From: DATDCY01 sp031406795 [NCBI: Candidatus Rokuibacteriota bacterium]
Lineage (GTDB): Bacteria > JAUVQV01
Assembly: GCA_031406795.1 (NCBI GenBank)
Contig: JANOHV010000227.1
Location: 1 to 26,688, forward strand
DNA length: 26,688 bases
Direction: 5' to 3'
Shown here one piece after another: positions 15,106 through 22,685 of this stretch. A model generated the notes under the pieces. It saw only the letters and a list, made by a program, of their open reading frames with translations, did no database searches and had not been told where the DNA came from. A program made the translations under genes and the position numbers. Every line of letters starts with the position of its first letter. Position 1 is the first letter of the stretch.

Positions 15106-18100
15106 CGGGGACCCTCGACCCGCCCGCCCCCGATGAGGGCGCGCGCGAGCGCATCCGGCACGATCTGGAGACGACGCTGCTCGTCGAGGCCGCCGCCGGC
15201 ACCGGCAAGACCACCTGCCTGGTCGGGCGGATGGTCGAGTTGATCGCGACGGGGCGCTGCGATGTCGGCCGGCTCGCGGCGGTCACCTTCACGCGCAAGG
15301 CTGCCGCCGAACTGCGGGGGCGCTTCACCGCGCGGCTCGAACGCGAGGCGCACGCGTCGACCGGCGAGCGGGCCGCGCGGCTCGCCGGGGCGCTCGCGCA
15401 CGTCGAGCGCTGCTTCATCGGCACGATCCACGCGTTCTGCGCCCGGCTGCTGCGCGAGCGGCCCATCGAGGCCGGCGTGGACGCGGCGTTCGAGGAGATC
15501 GACGGGGACGCCGACGCGATCCTGCGGGACCGCGCCTGGGAGCAGTTCGTCGCGGAGCTCTTCGCGTCCGGCGACCCGCGCGTCGTGCGGCTCGCCGACA
15601 TCGGCATCCACCTCGGGCAGCTCAAGGCCGCGTTCAGGAGTTTCGCCGCCTATCCCGACGTCGACGAGTGGCCGGCGCCGGAGGTCCGGCTCGGCGATCT
15701 CGCGCCGGCGCACCAGGCGCTCGAGCGCTATCTGTCGCGCATGCGCGCCGTCGCGCCGTCCTTCCCCGAGGAGCGCGGCACCGACCGGCTGATGACCCGG
15801 TACGAGAGCATCGAACGGCTGGCGCGGCACCGCGACCTCGCCCGCCCGGTCAAGCTGCTGGAGGTGCTCGAGGAGTTCGACCGCCCGCACGGCGCAACGC
15901 AGAAGTGCTGGCCCGGCGGGGCCAAGGGCGGCGTCAAGGCCGAGATCGAGACCTGGGATGTCTTCCGCGACGAGGTCGCGCGGCCGTTCGTCGCGCGCTG
16001 GCGCGAGCTGCGCTACGCCGCCGTGATCCCGCTGCTGCAGGCCGCGGTCGCCGTCTACGACCGCCTGCGCGCCGAGGCGGGCGTGCTCAACTTCCAGGAT
16101 TTGCTCCTCAGAGCGTCGCGGCTGCTGCGCGAGCAGCCGCGGGTGCGCGCCTACTTCCGCCGGCGCTTCACGCACCTGTTCGTCGACGAGTTCCAGGACA
16201 CCGACCCGCTGCAGGCCGAGGTCGTGCTGTTCCTGACCGCGGCCGATCCCGGGGAGAAGAACTGGCGCGCCTGCCGCCCGGTGCCCGGCTCGCTGTTCGT
16301 CGTCGGCGACCCGAAGCAGTCGATCTACCGCTTCCGGCGCGCCGATATCGTGACCTACCAGACGGTCAAAGGCATCATCCGCGAAGCCGGCGGCGCGGTC
16401 GTCGAGCTGGACGCGAGCTTTCGCACCCTCCCCGAGCTGGTCGCCTGGGGCAACGGCATCTTCGCCTCGCCGGTCTTCCCCGAAACCGAGGACCGCTATG
16501 CCCCGGCGGCGCACCCGCTGGCGTTCGGCCGGTCCGCTGCCGGCTCCGACGCCGGCCTCGCCGGGATCAGCACGATCACGGTCTCCGGGGCGCCCGCGGC
16601 CGGCGGGGCCGACGACACCGACGAGAAGCGCATCGCCCGCTTCATCCGCCACGCGATCGACGCGGGATTGCCGGTGCCGCGAGCCGCCCGGCGCGGCGCC
16701 GGCGCCTCAGCGTCGTCACCAGCGACCCCCGGTGATTTTCTCATCGTCACCTGGCGCCGCAAGCACCTGGATCTCTACGGCGCCGCCCTGCAGCAGCTGG
16801 GGATCCCGCACCAGGTCAGCGGAGGCAGCGCCTGGGGGCAGGTGAGCGAGCTCGGGCTGCTCGCGGGCTGCCTGCGCGCCATCGTCGAGCCCGAGAACCC
16901 CGTCGCGCTCGTCGGCGTCCTGCGCGGCGAACTCTTCGGGATCAGCGACGTCGAACTCTACGACTTCACGAGGGCCGGCGGGCATTTTTCGTACAACGCC
17001 ACGCCGCCGCCCGGGCTCGAGGAGCGGGCGCGCGGGCTGTACGAGGACGCTTTCGCGCGTCTGCGGCGTTGCGCTCGCTGGTTGCGCACCATGCCCCCCG
17101 CGGCCGCCCTCGAGCGGATCGCCGCCGACCTGGGCCTCGTGTTGCGCGCGTTGGCCGCCCCCGGCGGCGATGGCTGCGCGGGCAGCATCGGCAAGGCCTT
17201 CGCCATCCTGCGCGCGCAGTGCGCCGGCGTGGGCTCGGCCGCCGGGGTCGCCGATCTGCTCGAGCGGCTGATCGAGCAGGAGACGCCCTTCGACGGGCTG
17301 CCCGCTCGCGCGCCGGACTCCTCGGTGGTGCGGGTGATGAACCTGCACAAGGTCAAGGGGCTGGAGGCGCCGGTGGTTTTTCTCGCCGACCCCGGCGGCA
17401 AGCCGCGCGGCGGGTCTCTGCTGCACGTGGATCGCACCGGCGATCGCATTGTCGGCTATCTCGCCGTGGAGCAGCAGAGCGGCCAGTTTCTGCGCAAGAC
17501 CCTGGCCCACCCGCACGACTGGGAGGCCTTCGCCGAGGAGGAGGGGCGCTTCGAGGCGGCCGAGTACACCCGCCTGCTCTACGTCGCGGCCACGCGCGCG
17601 GGCAGCCAGCTCGTGGTGACGCGCCGGCCCGGGAGGGGGAGTCACTACAGCCCCTGGGAGTTCTTCAGGGACTGGCTCGTCGGTGCGCCCGAGTTGCCCG
17701 ATCCCGGACCGCAGCGGGCGCCCGCGACCGGCAGCGTGACGGTGAGCCCCGCCGAGATCGCCGCGGCAGAGGCGGCAATCGCGGCGCGCTGGCGGCTGGC
17801 GGGTGCCGCAACCTACGAGGTGCGTGGCGCCAAGGAACTGGCGCTGAGCACCGCGGAGCTGCACCGGCGGCCGGCGGCCGGCGAGCACGGCACCGAGTGG
17901 GGGACGGTGATCCACTTCCTGCTCGAGACCGCGCTGCGCGAGCCTGGCCGCGACCTGTCGGCGCAGGCGCGCGCCGCGCTCGAGGAGCAGGGGCTGCCGG
18001 GCTCCCGGGCCGCGGAGGCGCTGGCGGTTGTCGCCGCGGTGCGGGCTTCGGAGATCTGGGGGCGGGCCGCGGCGGCCGAGTCCCTGCTCGTCGAGGTCCC

Positions 18101-18422
18101 CTTCGACATCTGTCTGCATCCCGGCGACCCGCTGCTGCGGGCGATCCCCACCCTCCCCGGGGCGGGTGGGCCGGGTGCGGACGCCCGCGTGCCGGTGCTC
18201 GTCCGCGGCGTAATCGACCTTGCGTTCCGCGAGACCGACGGGTGGGTCATCGTCGACTGGAAGACCGACGCCGCCCGCACCCCGGCCGAACTGGCCGAAC
18301 GGGTGCGCCACTACGCCCCGCAGGTCGGACTCTACGCGGAGATCTGGACCCGGATCACCGGTGAACCGGTCGCCGGGAAAGGGCTGTTCTTCACGGCGGC
18401 GAACCGCTACGAGCCGCTCTGA
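15102..18422 (+). CDS. addA: AddA-like UvrD-family helicase with C-terminal nuclease
   Basis: ATP-driven DNA helicase and nuclease subunit acting with AddB in double-strand-break repair. 1106 aa. Helicase motifs are complete: Walker A AAAGTGKTT (Lys36), VTFTRKAAAEL, motif II VDEFQDTD (from Asp362), motif III GDPKQSIYRFR (Gln406), motif V NLHKVKGLEAP (about 747) and motif VI YVAATRA (about 827). The RecB-type nuclease has GVIDLAF (Asp1039), DWKTD (Asp1052, Lys1054) and QVGLYAEIW. ATG 15102, overlapping the addB stop, gives the family N-terminus; an upstream in-frame start at 14970 would add 44 Arg/Gly-rich residues that only shadow addB. Gene order addB-addA is the common one. Confidence 0.95.
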   Translation: MTGTLDPPAPDEGARERIRHDLETTLLVEAAAGTGKTTCLVGRMVELIATGRCDVGRLAAVTFTRKAAAELRGRFTARLEREAHASTGERAARLAGALAHVERCFIGTIHAFCARLLRERPIEAGVDAAFEEIDGDADAILRDRAWEQFVAELFASGDPRVVRLADIGIHLGQLKAAFRSFAAYPDVDEWPAPEVRLGDLAPAHQALERYLSRMRAVAPSFPEERGTDRLMTRYESIERLARHRDLARPVKLLEVLEEFDRPHGATQKCWPGGAKGGVKAEIETWDVFRDEVARPFVARWRELRYAAVIPLLQAAVAVYDRLRAEAGVLNFQDLLLRASRLLREQPRVRAYFRRRFTHLFVDEFQDTDPLQAEVVLFLTAADPGEKNWRACRPVPGSLFVVGDPKQSIYRFRRADIVTYQTVKGIIREAGGAVVELDASFRTLPELVAWGNGIFASPVFPETEDRYAPAAHPLAFGRSAAGSDAGLAGISTITVSGAPAAGGADDTDEKRIARFIRHAIDAGLPVPRAARRGAGASASSPATPGDFLIVTWRRKHLDLYGAALQQLGIPHQVSGGSAWGQVSELGLLAGCLRAIVEPENPVALVGVLRGELFGISDVELYDFTRAGGHFSYNATPPPGLEERARGLYEDAFARLRRCARWLRTMPPAAALERIAADLGLVLRALAAPGGDGCAGSIGKAFAILRAQCAGVGSAAGVADLLERLIEQETPFDGLPARAPDSSVVRVMNLHKVKGLEAPVVFLADPGGKPRGGSLLHVDRTGDRIVGYLAVEQQSGQFLRKTLAHPHDWEAFAEEEGRFEAAEYTRLLYVAATRAGSQLVVTRRPGRGSHYSPWEFFRDWLVGAPELPDPGPQRAPATGSVTVSPAEIAAAEAAIAARWRLAGAATYEVRGAKELALSTAELHRRPAAGEHGTEWGTVIHFLLETALREPGRDLSAQARAALEEQGLPGSRAAEALAVVAAVRASEIWGRAAAAESLLVEVPFDICLHPGDPLLRAIPTLPGAGGPGADARVPVLVRGVIDLAFRETDGWVIVDWKTDAARTPAELAERVRHYAPQVGLYAEIWTRITGEPVAGKGLFFTAANRYEPL

Positions 18423-18447
18423 CCGGCTCCGGCGCGTACGTGAATGC

Positions 18448-18456
18448 TGGTACAAT
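18448..18456 (+). promoter_or_regulatory. Extended -10 promoter ahead of the nitroreductase stub
   Basis: TG-G-TACAAT (18448-18456) matches an extended -10 element. There is no clear -35 17 bp upstream. It sits 26 bp past the addA stop and 45 bp before the stub's ATG, so it may now drive the pseudokinase gene. Confidence 0.5.
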
Positions 18457-18500
18457 GCGCGACACTGTGTTGTGAGGCTATGACCGGGAGGATGAACGCC

Positions 18501-18599
18501 ATGGACACGCTTACCGCCATCGAGCAGCGACGCTCCGTCAAGCACTATGGCCCGGATCACCGCATGACCGACGAAGTGCTGGTCTTCGACCGCTTCTAA
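18501..18599 (+). pseudogene. Nitroreductase-family gene remnant (N-terminal 32 codons)
   Basis: A 32-codon frame with a strong ribosome-binding site (GGGAGG 15 bp to 10 bp upstream) and its own -10. It begins MDTLTAIEQRRSVKHYGPDH and continues RMTDE, which is the start of FMN-dependent nitroreductases (IEQRRS-x-(K/R) is the FMN-phosphate binding segment). After RMTDE the family would continue with a helix such as EEIRRLL; here it becomes VLVFDRF and stops at TAA. About five sixths of the enzyme is missing, and no downstream nitroreductase sequence is visible, so this looks like a deletion scar. Alternatively the little frame may survive as a leader for the gene starting 4 bp later. Confidence 0.75.
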
Positions 18600-18603
18600 T
18601 CGC

Positions 18604-20556
18604 GTGGCCATGGGCGAGATGGGCCGGCTGATCGGCGGACGGTACCGGATCGACCGGGAGCTGGACAGCGGCGCGGGCACGCGCTCCCTGCTCGTGACCG
18701 ACCTGCGCAATGGCCGCCCGTGCGTGTTGCGGGAACTCTCCGTGGCGGCGGCTTCCCCGGCGGCCGCGCGGCGCTTCGAGACGCAGGCCGCGATCCTCGC
18801 CCGGCTCGACCACCCCGGATTGCCGCGCTTCGTCGACGCGTTCTCGGAGGGCGAAGGGGACGCCGCGGTGCGCGTGGTGGTCACCAGCTATCATCCGGGC
18901 GAGAGCCTGGAGCGGCTCGTTGCCAAGGGACGGGCGCTGACCGAGTCGCAGGCGCTGACCCTGCTCAGACGCATCGTGCCCGTGTTGGCGTATCTCCACG
19001 CGTTCGAACCGCCGCTCGTGCACCGCGCCATCGGGGCGGCGGGTATCGTGCTCGGTCCCGACGGCCGGCCCTGCCTCACGGACCTGGACTACGCGGTTGC
19101 CGAGGAGGCCGCCCCCTCCGCGGAGCAGGCTCCCCCCGGCCCCGACGAATTGGCCCTGGCCGCCCCCGAGGTCTTCATGGGGGGGGCCGTCCCGGCATCC
19201 GACATCTACGCGCTTGCGCTGGCCGTCTGCCGCGGCATGACGGCGAAGGATCCGGCGGTGCTGCTGCGCGAGGTCGCGCGGGTGCCGCTGCGGTCCGCCC
19301 TGGGGGTGAGCGAGGCCTTCGCCGCCGTAATCGGGCGGATGCTCGACACGTCCCTGGAGCGGCGCTACGCGGATGCGCGGACGCTGGAGGCCGATCTGGC
19401 GAAGCTCGCCGGCGTGCGGATGACGCCCGAGCGCCAGCGGGTGCCGCGCGTCGTCGAAGCGCCACGCGCCGCCGAGGCGCCCCGTGCCGCGGAAGCGCCT
19501 CGAACCCCGCGCGGCGTTCGTCCGCTGGTGCTTGCCGGCGTCGCTCTGGTGCTCTTCGCGCTGGCTGCAGTCGTGCTGCGTCAGCGCAGCCGGCAGACAC
19601 CGCCGGACACGTCCCTGCTCGTCCCCCATACGCCGCGGGAACTGGCCGTTGCGCCAACGGCGGTGCCGCCGGCGCCGACGGCACCGGCGAGCGCGCCGCC
19701 GCTCGACCAGGTCGCCCCATCGGCATCGTCGGCGGCCCAGGGCTCTGCCGCGGGGCTACCCGTCCCGGTGCCCGCACCCGGTCCGGAGGCGGCAACCGCG
19801 GGAACTGCCGCCGCCGTGCCCGCGGAATCGTCCCTCCCGCCGCCGCAGCCCGCCGCGACACCGCCAGCAGCGGCACCTGCGCTCGACGCCGGCGCAGTCG
19901 TCGCGCACGGGCGGCTGCTGTTCGAGGGCAAGGCCTTCGTGAACACCACGGCCCCGCCCCCCCAGTTCTGGTTTCGCGATGAAGGGTTGAAAACCCCGGC
20001 CAAACCGCAGGTCGAGTACGCGGCCGGGGTTTTCACGATTCGCGGACTCGCGCCCGGGCGCTACGCGATGAGCGTGCGCATCGATCTTGCTCCCGGCAAC
20101 CCGAAGACGTTCCCCGGAGATCTCACCGGCTGGGAGGAGTTCACGGTCGAGGCCGGGCGGCCCACCGAGCTTGAGGTGTCGCTGCGCACCGTGATGCACC
20201 TGGTGCAGCCGGTCGACAACGGTGTCGTCATCAGCGGCTGGGACATTCCGTGCGGCGCGGGCAACGCGCATCCCGGAAAGGTCGTTTTCTCCTGGGAGCC
20301 GCTTGGTTCGGGCGCGCGCTATGACGTGAGCGTCGACCGGCTCGCCTGCAGCCGCGGCTTTGTCGCCGCGGGCCGGGTCTTCGCCCACTCCACTGCTGAA
20401 ACCTGGGTCAGGATCGATCTGCCGCCGAACGAGGCGGCGGAGTGCTATTCGTTCAAGCTCACGGCGAACCGGGACGGGCGGACGGTCGGCATCATGAACA
20501 CGCACGGCAAGACGGGCATCGGCTGGGACTACCGCTTCACGGTCGCAGGCCGCTGA
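18604..20556 (+). CDS. Membrane-tethered protein pseudokinase with exported beta-rich domain
   Basis: 650 aa. Residues about 10-275 have the Ser/Thr kinase fold pattern (IGGRYRIDRELDSGAG, ILARLDHPGLPRFVDAF, then APEVFMGGAVPASDIYALAL). Catalytic residues are missing: VAIK Lys becomes Arg43, HRD becomes HRA (Ala142), the catalytic-loop Asn becomes Gly147, and DFG becomes DLD (160-162). A triple EAPRAA repeat leads to one membrane helix (about 307-328), a Pro/Ala-rich linker (about 330-430) and a C-terminal region with one carboxypeptidase-regulatory-like and one fibronectin-III-like section. The order matches bacterial receptor kinases, but phosphotransfer is unlikely; ATP or partner binding is possible. 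GTG 18604, ATG 18610 and ATG 18619 are all possible starts with no clear ribosome site, suggesting coupling to the preceding stub. Confidence 0.82.
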   Translation: MAMGEMGRLIGGRYRIDRELDSGAGTRSLLVTDLRNGRPCVLRELSVAAASPAAARRFETQAAILARLDHPGLPRFVDAFSEGEGDAAVRVVVTSYHPGESLERLVAKGRALTESQALTLLRRIVPVLAYLHAFEPPLVHRAIGAAGIVLGPDGRPCLTDLDYAVAEEAAPSAEQAPPGPDELALAAPEVFMGGAVPASDIYALALAVCRGMTAKDPAVLLREVARVPLRSALGVSEAFAAVIGRMLDTSLERRYADARTLEADLAKLAGVRMTPERQRVPRVVEAPRAAEAPRAAEAPRTPRGVRPLVLAGVALVLFALAAVVLRQRSRQTPPDTSLLVPHTPRELAVAPTAVPPAPTAPASAPPLDQVAPSASSAAQGSAAGLPVPVPAPGPEAATAGTAAAVPAESSLPPPQPAATPPAAAPALDAGAVVAHGRLLFEGKAFVNTTAPPPQFWFRDEGLKTPAKPQVEYAAGVFTIRGLAPGRYAMSVRIDLAPGNPKTFPGDLTGWEEFTVEAGRPTELEVSLRTVMHLVQPVDNGVVISGWDIPCGAGNAHPGKVVFSWEPLGSGARYDVSVDRLACSRGFVAAGRVFAHSTAETWVRIDLPPNEAAECYSFKLTANRDGRTVGIMNTHGKTGIGWDYRFTVAGR

Positions 20557-20686
20557 AAAGGGCCCATCTGCGGCGGTGGGCACCTTGCCCCCTGCGAGCG
20601 CCGCAGCGAGTGGGGGGAGACGCTGCGGCGTACTGCTCGTACGCCTCATTCCTCAGGACTCGCCCGCCTTGCACCTGGGCCCTTTT
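20556..20686. repeat. Nested inverted repeat between convergent genes
   Basis: Perfect 11-bp ends AAAAGGGCCCA (20556-20566) and TGGGCCCTTTT (20676-20686) enclose about 110 bp, with a central palindrome GGCGTAC-TGCTC-GTACGCC (20627-20645). The element starts within the pseudokinase stop codon and ends 36 bp before the end of purC. Each end has stem then T-tract in the outward direction, so it could act as a bidirectional terminator. From memory, similar elements with a GCGTAC...GTACGC tip recur in deltaproteobacterial genomes. Confidence 0.75.
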
Positions 20687-20722
20687 GAGCGGCCTGCTGT
20701 GCAGAAGCAGAGGCGCCAGGCG

Positions 20723-21601
20723 TCAGCGGGTCAGGATTTCGTAGATCTCCTGATAGCGGGCTGAGGCTTTTTGTATGATCTCGTCGGGCAGTACCGGTCC
20801 AGGATAGGTCTGGTCCCAGTCGAGCGTCAGCAGGTAGTCGCGCACGATCTGCTTGTCCCAGCTCTCCTGGCCGCGTCCCGGCTGGTAGCTCTGCGCCGAC
20901 CAGAACCGCGAGGAGTCCGGCGTCATCAGTTCGTCGATCAGGATCAGGCGTCCCTCGAAGACCCCAAACTCCATCTTGGTGTCGGCGATGATGATCCCGC
21001 GCTCGCCGGCCAGCTCACGGCCGCGGGCGTAGACGGCGAGGGCGGTGTCGCGCAGGCGGGCGGCCAGGTCGTCGCCGACGATCTTCGCCATCTCCCCGAA
21101 GTCGATGTTGATGTCGTGCCCCTCCTCGGCCTTGGTGCTGGGCGTGAAGATCGGGGCCGCGAGCTGCGAGGACTCGACGAGACCGGCCGGCAGCGCGATG
21201 CCGCACACGGTGCCGGATTTGCCGTACTCCTTCCAGCCGCTGCCCGAGAGATAGCCGCGGACGATGCACTCCACCGGCAGCACGGCCGCCTTTTTCACGA
21301 GCATGCTGCGCCCCTCGAGGACCGCGCGGTGGGCGCGCAGCGGGGCGGGGAAATCGTCGACCTCGGTCGCCACGAGGTGGTTCTCGATGATGTCCGCGAC
21401 CTGGCGGAACCAGTGGATCGAGATCTGCGTCAGCACCCGGCCTTTGCCGGGGATGCCGTTGGGCAGCACGACATCGAAGGCCGAGATCCGGTCGGTGGCG
21501 ACGATCAGGTAATGCTCGCCCGCATCGTAGACGTCGCGGACCTTGCCGCGCCGCAGCAGGGTGTAGCCGGGCAGAACTGTCTCGAGGACAATCTCGTTCA
21601 T
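20723..21601 (-). CDS. purC: SAICAR synthase (phosphoribosylaminoimidazole-succinocarboxamide synthase)
   Basis: Catalyses ATP-dependent condensation of CAIR with aspartate in de novo purine synthesis; cytoplasmic. 292 aa, the longer form (as in yeast Ade1) rather than the roughly 237-aa E. coli form. Signatures: RRGKVRDVYDAGEHYLIVAT near the N-terminus (nucleotide-binding loop), ISAFDVVLPNGIPGKG, VECIVRGYLSGSGWKEY, and LILIDELMTPDSSRFW (the PurC signature). It lies 38 bp downstream of the ytxH-like gene on the same strand and probably shares its promoter. No other purine genes are in the window. Confidence 0.97.
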   Translation of the reverse strand: MNEIVLETVLPGYTLLRRGKVRDVYDAGEHYLIVATDRISAFDVVLPNGIPGKGRVLTQISIHWFRQVADIIENHLVATEVDDFPAPLRAHRAVLEGRSMLVKKAAVLPVECIVRGYLSGSGWKEYGKSGTVCGIALPAGLVESSQLAAPIFTPSTKAEEGHDINIDFGEMAKIVGDDLAARLRDTALAVYARGRELAGERGIIIADTKMEFGVFEGRLILIDELMTPDSSRFWSAQSYQPGRGQESWDKQIVRDYLLTLDWDQTYPGPVLPDEIIQKASARYQEIYEILTR

Positions 21602-21639
21602 CGTCGTCCGCTCGTGGCTCTTCAGCGATCGCGCGGGGA

Positions 21640-21837
21640 TCAGACGGCCTTGGTGCGGACCTTGTCGGTGAGGTCGGTCGCGTAGTCCTTGAGGTCCTCG
21701 GCCAGGTCGGCGATCTGCTGGCGCGTGCGCTTGCCGGACTGGGGCGCGAGCAACAGCGCCAGGCCGGCGCCGACCAGGCCGCCGACGACAAGTGCCACGA
21801 GAACGGAGCGGGCGTGGTCATCGTTCGAACAGAACAT
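21640..21837 (-). CDS. YtxH-like small membrane protein
   Basis: 65 aa with one N-terminal membrane helix (VLVALVVGGLVGAGLALLLA) followed by the APQSGKRTRQQI motif and an amphipathic helix (ADLAEDLKDYATDLTDKVRT). This is the layout of YtxH-domain proteins: a glycine-rich helix, then (L)AP-x-SG-(K/E)-x-(T)R. Function is unknown; stress and envelope roles have been suggested for relatives. ATG 21837 is preceded by GGAGG at a 5-bp spacing; an in-frame ATG at 21861 would add eight residues without a ribosome site. It lies upstream of purC. Confidence 0.85.
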   Translation of the reverse strand: MFCSNDDHARSVLVALVVGGLVGAGLALLLAPQSGKRTRQQIADLAEDLKDYATDLTDKVRTKAV

Positions 21838-21867
21838 GGGATCCTCCTTGTTGATGGTCATGCTATC

Positions 21868-21896
21868 ACGATATTCCCGATGGCGGCGCAGGTCAA
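21868..21896 (-). promoter_or_regulatory. Candidate promoter for the ytxH-like gene and purC
   Basis: On the minus strand TTGACC (21891-21896) and TATCGT (21868-21873) are separated by exactly 17 bp. The -35 overlaps the stop codon of the proteasome-like gene. The start site would be near 21861, giving a leader of about 24 bases containing GGAGG. Confidence 0.5.
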
Positions 21897-22483
21897 CCCC
21901 GTGGGCGTTTGCGGGCGCCGGCGCCGCGGTGGATCTGCACGTCGCCGCCGCAATAGGTGTCGAAGGCGATCGCGGCCTCGACGGCGCGCCGGGCGATCGC
22001 CTCGGCGCCGAGTTTCGAGTCGTGCAGCGCGTGCAGCGCGCCGAGGGCGAACGGGGCGCCCGAGCCGATGGCGAAGTAGTGCTTGACCTGCGTCACGCTC
22101 ATGTCCGGCCCGACGTAGAAGATGCCGGCGCGGCCGGCGATGATGAAGGTCGAGTCGAGGTTGCCGAAGGGCCCGGCCTCCTTCTCGTCGATCTGGTCGT
22201 TCACGAAGGAGTACTTCTTGTGCAGGTCGCTCCAGAGGCGCAGGAAGAAGTCGAAGATCTGCTCGCGCGAGCCGAGTTTGATATTCTTGCGCCGGGCGAT
22301 GACGTCGTCGAGGATGTTTTCGTAGACGCCCCAGCCGGTCGTCGCGAGGAAGGAGGCGCCGACGCGCCTGATCTTCTCGGCGGCGTGCAGGACCGGCGGG
22401 ACCTTGGTGTGGCCGAAGCTGGTCAGGGTGTCGGCGGCGAGGATGAGTTCGCCGTTCTTCTCGATGGCAAGGGCGATGGACAT
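21893..22483 (-). CDS. Proteasome/HslV-like N-terminal nucleophile peptidase, stand-alone
   Basis: 196 aa, proteasome-fold Ntn hydrolase. It begins M-SIALAIEKNGELILAADT; removal of Met exposes Ser as residue 1, with Asp17 in AADT at the position conserved in proteasomes, an EKI lysine near residue 36 (Lys33 equivalent) and GSGAPFALGALHAL (the GSG(G)-x-(Y/F)A-x-GAL block). Most relatives use Thr1; Ser1 is known in the HslV/ClpQ of Bacillus (CodW). There is no long propeptide and no adjacent hslU/clpY ATPase, so it may work with a remote or different unfoldase, or alone on peptides. ATG 22483 was chosen over an in-frame start at 22555, which would put 24 unrelated residues ahead of the nucleophile. 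AAAGAGG lies about 10 bp upstream. Confidence 0.85.
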   Translation of the reverse strand: MSIALAIEKNGELILAADTLTSFGHTKVPPVLHAAEKIRRVGASFLATTGWGVYENILDDVIARRKNIKLGSREQIFDFFLRLWSDLHKKYSFVNDQIDEKEAGPFGNLDSTFIIAGRAGIFYVGPDMSVTQVKHYFAIGSGAPFALGALHALHDSKLGAEAIARRAVEAAIAFDTYCGGDVQIHRGAGARKRPRG

Positions 22484-22526
22484 GGTGCGCGTACCTCTTT
22501 CTGCTCGTAGCGGTGTGGTTTCGGTT

Positions 22527-22603
22527 GTAGGGGAGGGGTTGACATCCCCTCCCAAAACAGCCTTGGCTCTTCATAAGAAGGCGGGGGTCAACCCCGCCCC
22601 TAC
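22527..22603. repeat. Inverted pair of dispersed palindromes (copies 2 and 3)
   Basis: Copy 2: GGGAGGGG (22531-22538) and CCCCTCCC (22546-22553), loop TTGACAT. Copy 3: GGCGGGG (22580-22586) and CCCCGCC (22592-22598), loop GTCAA. They face each other, so the outer 17 bases at either end (GTAGGGGAGGGGTTGAC, and the complement of GTCAACCCCGCCCCTAC) match at 16 of 17 positions. The pair lies in the 202-bp gap between hisHF and the proteasome-like gene. A separate small palindrome GTTTGG-CGG-CCAAAC is at 22612-22626. Confidence 0.8.
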
Positions 22604-22685
22604 GTCTGCCCGTTTGGCGGCCAAACCAACACGGGAGCAACAACGTCTCGTGCGATGTGAGTGCCCGTCTTGGAACATTGTCGCT

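Noticed and set aside
14958-18884. Two long minus-strand open frames (14958-16652 and 16716-18884)
   Set aside because: Antisense to addA, where all helicase motifs are read on the plus strand.
22612-22626. GTTTGG-CGG-CCAAAC as a terminator of hisHF
   Set aside because: The stem is only 6 bp and no T-tract follows on the minus strand; kept only as a note within the repeat entry.
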